From NCBI GenBank assembly GCA_965153355.1, contig OZ231126.1, positions 91,078,001 to 91,142,000 on the forward strand: DNA of 64,000 bases. The letters run 5' to 3'. The DNA is from Flaccisagitta enflata (Eukaryota; Chaetognatha; Sagittoidea; Aphragmophora). The notes under the pieces were generated by a model. It had not been told where the DNA came from and ran no database searches. It saw only the letters and a list, made by a program, of their open reading frames with translations. The stretch's first letter is position 1. Every line of letters begins with the position of its first letter. This document shows positions 59,362-64,000 of the stretch, piece after piece. Made by a program: the position numbers and the translations under genes.

Positions 59362-59484
59362 CTGAAGTCACCAACCTCTTCGTCGACCGTCTTTGACCCC
59401 GAGTCTGGACTTTGCATCGACGACCATCTGCTCCGCCTCTGTGCGGCGACTGACAAACGCACCTCGAAATCACAGCTCGCCAAA
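59362..59484 (+). CDS. Unrecognised coiled-coil protein, exon 5' half
   Basis: A strong acceptor (T-rich tract, then TAG at 59359-59361) precedes an open frame reading LKSPTSSSTVFDPESGLCID, then DHLLRLCAATDKRTSKSQLA. Composition is protein-like and unlike its repeat surroundings. At 59485 an A element interrupts it; read-through meets TAG after about eight codons. The exon resumes at 59658. I do not recognise the family. Confidence 0.55.
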
Positions 59485-59657
59485 CAAGGCCGGATACACG
59501 GCCAATACTAGTCGCGGACGGGTGGGCAGGGGCGGAAATGTGCATTTTCACACTTTCCAACTCGATCACCACGGACCGACCAACCGACCGACCGACCAAC
59601 GGATGGACGGACGGACGGACAAAGCCTCTTATAGAGTCGCTTGTCCGCGACTAAAAA
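59485..59657 (-). mobile_element. A-type hairpin element (GAC subtype) inside a coding exon
   Basis: CAAGGCCGGATACACGG, AGTCGCGGAC (59510-59519), (GACC)n core, hairpin AGTCGCTTGTCCGCGACT (59635-59652), AAAAA. The gained length of 173 bp, when removed, joins GCC-AAA to CTC-CCA and restores one open frame. Confidence 0.93.
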
Positions 59658-59926
59658 CTCCCAGCGGATTTCTACAAGTCATTCAGCGCCGCCAATCGCG
59701 TTGAATGTGCTCTTCAAGTCTGGGATATGGCGGAACAGTCTCGTATCCAAGAGGACATCGCGGAGTCGAGACGTACAGCAATGGCTGCGTTAGACGCAAA
59801 GGTTAAAAGTGACATGCGAGTTGCAGGGCTGGAGAAGCAGTTGGAGAAGGCGAAGGAAGTGGCAGACGCGAAAGCTAAGGAGGCAACGGGATTTGCGCAG
59901 AAGGCGTCGGTGGCGGTTTCCGTCAA
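59658..59926 (+). CDS. Unrecognised coiled-coil protein, exon 3' half
   Basis: Frame LPADFYKSFSAANRVECALQ, VWDMAEQSRIQEDIAESRR, TAMAALDAKVKSDMRVAGLE, KQLEKAKEVADAKAKEATGF, AQKASVAVSVK ends at the consensus donor GTACGT (59927-59932). The second half is alanine/lysine/glutamate-rich with heptad-like spacing, a likely coiled coil. G/C content is higher than in the flanks. Joined to the 5' half it gives an exon of about 130 codons. It could be a host gene exon or an old domesticated or transposon gene; function unknown. Confidence 0.6.
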
Positions 59927-60385
59927 GTACGTCTCCTGCATACAGCAAGATCCTCGTAGTATCCTGGCGCCAGATTCAGGGCCTGAGAGGGCAGATTTCA
60001 GGCCTGAGAGGGCAGATTTTAGGCCTGAGAGGGCAGATTTCAGGCCTGAGAGGGTTACATTTACAAAGGGTACGGAAAAGTCGTTTCCACCACCTCAAAT
60101 CTCAAAATGGTACTTTCCTGGACCATGCTACCACTAGCGCCCTAGCATATTAGCCCACTTGGTCCCACTTTGTCTTCGCCAGGACCTAGCTATGGCCGGG
60201 CGCAAACAAACCAACTCTCTCTTGATCACCACCGCCGTAGACATGAATCCATAAAACTTGTAAAAGCCAAACAAACGGGTTAGCTTAATCACTTCGCTAA
60301 ATTCCCTCGTGGGAGGCAGAAAAGAAAAAGAGATGGAGAAAAGACATGAACCACCAAAATGTCACAAAGCAAGAAACATTTAAGA
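59927..60385. other. Intron-like interval with four F-like array units
   Basis: GGCCTGAGAGGGCAGATTTCA units at 59978-60048, the same family as the F5 core, without F termini. Confidence 0.5.
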
Positions 60386-60389
60386 GCAA

Positions 60390-60562
60390 GCCTGTATAAA
60401 CTTCCCCCCAGTGGCGGACGGGTGGGCAGCGGCAGTAAAGCCAACAACCGCTCACATTATGAATAGAGTTACCGACGGACTGATGGACCGACGGACCGAC
60501 GGACCGACGGACCGACGGACCCATGGGGCAAGTTCTAGAGTCGAGTGTCCGCGACTAATAAG
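60390..60562 (-). mobile_element. A-type hairpin element (GAC subtype)
   Basis: AGTGGCGGACGGGTGGGCAG, (GACCGACG)n core, hairpin AGTCGAGTGTCCGCGACT, TAATAAG. The outer end is degenerate (GCCTGTATAAACTTCC). Confidence 0.8.
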
Positions 60563-60768
60563 TAGAAAGACGCCCTGGCTGGCCTGGCCTAAGTAAGACG
60601 GCCAAATGTTTATGACCTCCATGAAACTAACAAGCGCCGCCAAAGGGATCCTAACAGAATTTAGTCATAAACGAGAATGACATTCACTTTTTGACCCTTT
60701 GTGTACTTCTTGACTTTGTTTCGTATTCCGTTTTCTTCTTTCTTCCTCCCGTCCCATCGTCATCATCC

Positions 60769-60845
60769 AGGGGTGTGTACAATTGAGTCGCTTTTGATTT
60801 TTTCCCCTGCCTTTGATTTTCTTCCTCGCGTCGCGTGTTAAAAGC
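60769..60845 (+). mobile_element. One end of the 15.3-kb hAT-like MITE family
   Basis: CAGGGGTGTGTACAATTGAG, TCGCTTTTGATTTTTTCCCC and TTCCTCGCGTCGCG match the inverse of the right end at 15590-15670. The other end is not found before the (CTT)n tract. Confidence 0.7.
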
Positions 60846-60862
60846 TTTTAGTTTCTTCCCTA

Positions 60863-61375
60863 CTCATGTTTCTTCTTCTTCTTCTTTTTCTTTTTCTTTT
60901 TCTTTTTCTTTTTCTTTTTCTTTTTTTTTCTTTTTCTTCTCCTTCTTCTCCTTCTTTATCTTCTTCTTCTTCTTCTTCTTCTTCTTCTTCTTCTTCTTCT
61001 TCTTCTTCTTCTTCTTCTTCTTCTTCTTCTTCTTCTTCTTCTCCTTCTTCTTCTTCTTCTTCTTCTTCTTCTTCTTCTCCTTTCTCCTTTTCTACTTCAC
61101 GTTAAACTCATGTTTCTTCTTCTTCTTCTTCTTCTTCTTCTTCTTCTTCTTCTTCTTCTTCTTCTTCTTCTTCTTCTTCTTCTTCTTCTTCTTCATCTTT
61201 TTCTTTTTCTTCTTTTTCTTCTTCTTCTTCTTCTTCTTTCTTTTTTTCTCATCTTCTTCTTCTTCTTCTTCTTCTTCTTCTTCTTCTTCTTCTTCTTCTT
61301 CTTCTTCTTCTTCTTCTTCTTCTTCTTCTTCTTCTTCTTCTTCTTCTTCTTTTTCTTTTTCTTCTTCTTTTTCTC
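60863..61375 (+). repeat. (CTT)n / (TTTTTC)n microsatellites
   Basis: About 500 bp of CTT with CTTTTT patches and two short unique breaks. Poly-S, poly-F and poly-L ORFs are artefacts. Confidence 0.98.
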
Positions 61376-61505
61376 CTTCTTCTACGGCCCTCGCGCCTGT
61401 TCTTCTTCTTCCTCTTCTTCTTCGTTTAGCTCATGATGCCAAGAGTTGATGAGATTTTAGATCCTGGTTGAAGCCGATAGCCGATACCCGGATACATCAC
61501 AGAGA

Positions 61506-61645
61506 AACAAGGCCGGATACATGGCAAAACAGTCGCGGACGGTTGGGCAGGAGCCGTAATGCAAAAACCGCTCGCGATTCAACAATATTTCGGACCTACC
61601 GACCGACACGGCAAGTTCTAGAGTCGCGTGTCCGCGACTAAAAAA
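61506..61645 (-). mobile_element. A-type hairpin element, short core
   Basis: AACAAGGCCGGATACATGG, AGTCGCGGAC (61531-61540), a single ACCTACCGACCGAC core, hairpin AGTCGCGTGTCCGCGACT (61622-61639), TAAAAAA. Directly followed by (GA)n. Confidence 0.93.
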
Positions 61646-61649
61646 GGAC

Positions 61650-61863
<214 letters not shown>

Positions 61864-62029
61864 GCGCGTGCAGACACACACACATATCAGTGATGGCGTA
61901 ATCGTACGCGTAAGCGTAAGAGAGAGAAAGAGAGAGACAGAGTGACAGAGACAGATGGACAGAGAGACAGTCAGAGAGAAAGACAGACAGGGAGAGAGAC
62001 ACATATTTGTTCACTTACTATCTAAAGCA

Positions 62030-62600
62030 TAAGTATGGAAACACGCATTTATAGCCATAACTCTGGTTAAAATAACAAATCTATATCAAAATCAGTGAGA
62101 TTCTAAAACTTCTTCAAATATCTGACCTGATAACGCAAACCGCATTTGTCTAGCTCAAGCTGTTTAGAAATGACAAGCAAAACAAAACAGGTACCTCAAT
62201 TGAATAATAGAAAAAATTTTACTAAGATATTTCTGCTTCAAGTGATAATATCATTTTAAAGATAAATTAAAGGTTTTTTCAACTAGGTTTTGGTCCCTTC
62301 TACAGTGCCATAGACTCATTGTATTTTATTGGCTGATTCCAACCCCCCTGAATCACTGTGGTTGCGAAAAAAGCCAAAAAAAAAGATATAGACTAAAGAA
62401 TGATCTTAAACAGTTTTCATGGAAAGAAAGATACATAATGCGTTTATCTCTATCATTCATTAGAAACTGTTCAAAAACCCATACTCAATGATTGTTGAAC
62501 CTCCAAGATGTTAAAATAGGTATCTGATATATTCTTGAGGTTTTTTTACAGAAAATTTTTGCATAAAATTTGCATTTACTTAAGTGTTTCCATACTTTTA
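62030..62600. mobile_element. Possible Tc1-like remnant with short TIRs
   Basis: AAGTATGGAAACAC at 62030-62045 and its inverse GTGTTTCCATACTT near 62583-62597, with AACTGTTT/AAACAGTT motifs between. No clear TA pair at the ends. Confidence 0.5.
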
Positions 62601-62683
62601 CTTTTTTCATTCATTTATTCATCAAATTCTTCATCAACGAAGCGCAAGTATAGTCCAAAATTTGGCTTTTAGAGGTCCCATAT

Positions 62684-62752
62684 AGAGGCCTCATTCAGAG
62701 GCCTCATTCAGAGGCCTCATTCAGAGGCCTCATTCAGAGGCCTCATTCAAAG
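62684..62752 (+). repeat. 13-bp tandem repeat GAGGCCTCATTCA
   Basis: Five near-perfect units; each contains the palindrome GAGGCCTC. Confidence 0.95.
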
Positions 62753-62937
62753 GTTACAAAAGGGGCTAGTAAATCATGTTGTACTCTTTGTATACTCGTA
62801 ATCGTAATCGTCACGGTCAAAGATTGGTAAAATCGTAAGCGTTATCGTAATCGCTCGTGCAGCAACGACTCGTAAATCTTAATCGGTTAAAAATGCATCG
62901 CGTTGCCATCACTGCTATACACACGGGGACGGCCCAC

Positions 62938-63899
<962 letters not shown>

Positions 63900-63997
<98 letters not shown>

Positions 63998-64000
63998 TAG
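63900..64000 (+). repeat. (GA)n(CAGA)n microsatellite at the window end
   Basis: About 82 bp GA then CAGA units, the same polarity as the other compound arrays. Confidence 0.97.

Noticed and set aside
59485-59657. A-type element acting as an introner (self-made intron)
   Set aside because: No GT donor occurs near its left edge before the TAG, and CTCCCAG at the right lacks a pyrimidine tract; not supported without RNA data.

Overview
This is eukaryotic, almost certainly invertebrate metazoan, nuclear DNA. Spliced exons of an MFSD6-like membrane protein, non-LTR retrotransposon remains and very long microsatellites show this. Nothing looks prokaryotic or viral, and the species cannot be named from the sequence. 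Host coding sequence is tiny: three exons of one minus-strand gene (about 12.2-4.0 kb) and one plus-strand coiled-coil exon (59.4-59.9 kb). Nearly everything else is transposon-derived or tandemly repeated.

Family names used below. A-type: 160-200 bp, starts T-tract + AGTCGC hairpin, then a GGTC/GTCC-rich core, then CACCC + a second copy of the hairpin arm, then CGTGTATCCGGCCTTGTT. B-type: same hairpin start but long satellite cores, ending GGTGTTGGCCTTGTT. C-type: same start, ending near AATATTGTGAC...CACTTGTT. D- and E-type: hairpins AGGTGC and AGATGCG with the same layout. F-type: GGGCAGCGGCCCC hairpin ends around a 20-bp GAGGCTGGGATTTGGGCCTT-like array. G-type: GGCGGCT...CGCCG...GGAAAAAAGTCG end. 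H: a dispersed A/T-rich repeat with a GTGCAATCAATAGGAAATTG module. I: a large foldback.

Layout. 0-3.5 kb: retrotransposon fragment, H repeat, a 2.3-kb B element holding an A element and a hAT-like MITE. 3.5-12.2 kb: MFSD6-like gene whose introns hold C, F, G, A and the foldback I. 12.2-17.2 kb: D and E elements, a pogo/Tc1-like TIR element, a hAT-like MITE and a mariner-like MITE. 17.2-26 kb: two B elements head to tail with about 2 kb of CTGGTTTAAGTCTG satellite, then G, H, hAT, B, A and F elements nested in one another. 27.6-28.6 kb: 19-bp minisatellite. 28.9-36 kb: A, F, E and B elements, a perfect 290-bp duplication and a mariner-like foldback. 37-37.9 kb: segmental duplication around (TTG)n and (CA)n. 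39.1-42.5 kb: a degenerate non-LTR retrotransposon (endonuclease, reverse transcriptase, zinc knuckle) split by an A element. 42.6-56 kb: foldbacks and A, F, G, B elements. 56-64 kb: D, B and A elements, the coiled-coil exon split by an A element, and long (CTT)n, (GA)n and (CA)n tracts.

The most interesting signal is structural. Families A, B, D and E share one plan although their sequences differ: a terminal hairpin, a tandem-repeat core, and a subterminal 9-12-mer complementary to one hairpin arm plus its loop. The hairpin and its distant partner change together between subtypes, which suggests selection for pairing. The plan, the T-rich targets without long duplications, and head-to-tail junctions resemble Helentron-associated (HINE) rolling-circle elements. 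That assignment is inference, since no Rep/helicase gene is present. Nested insertions give empty sites that fix boundaries and target-site duplications of at least five hAT-like and four TA-flanked elements.
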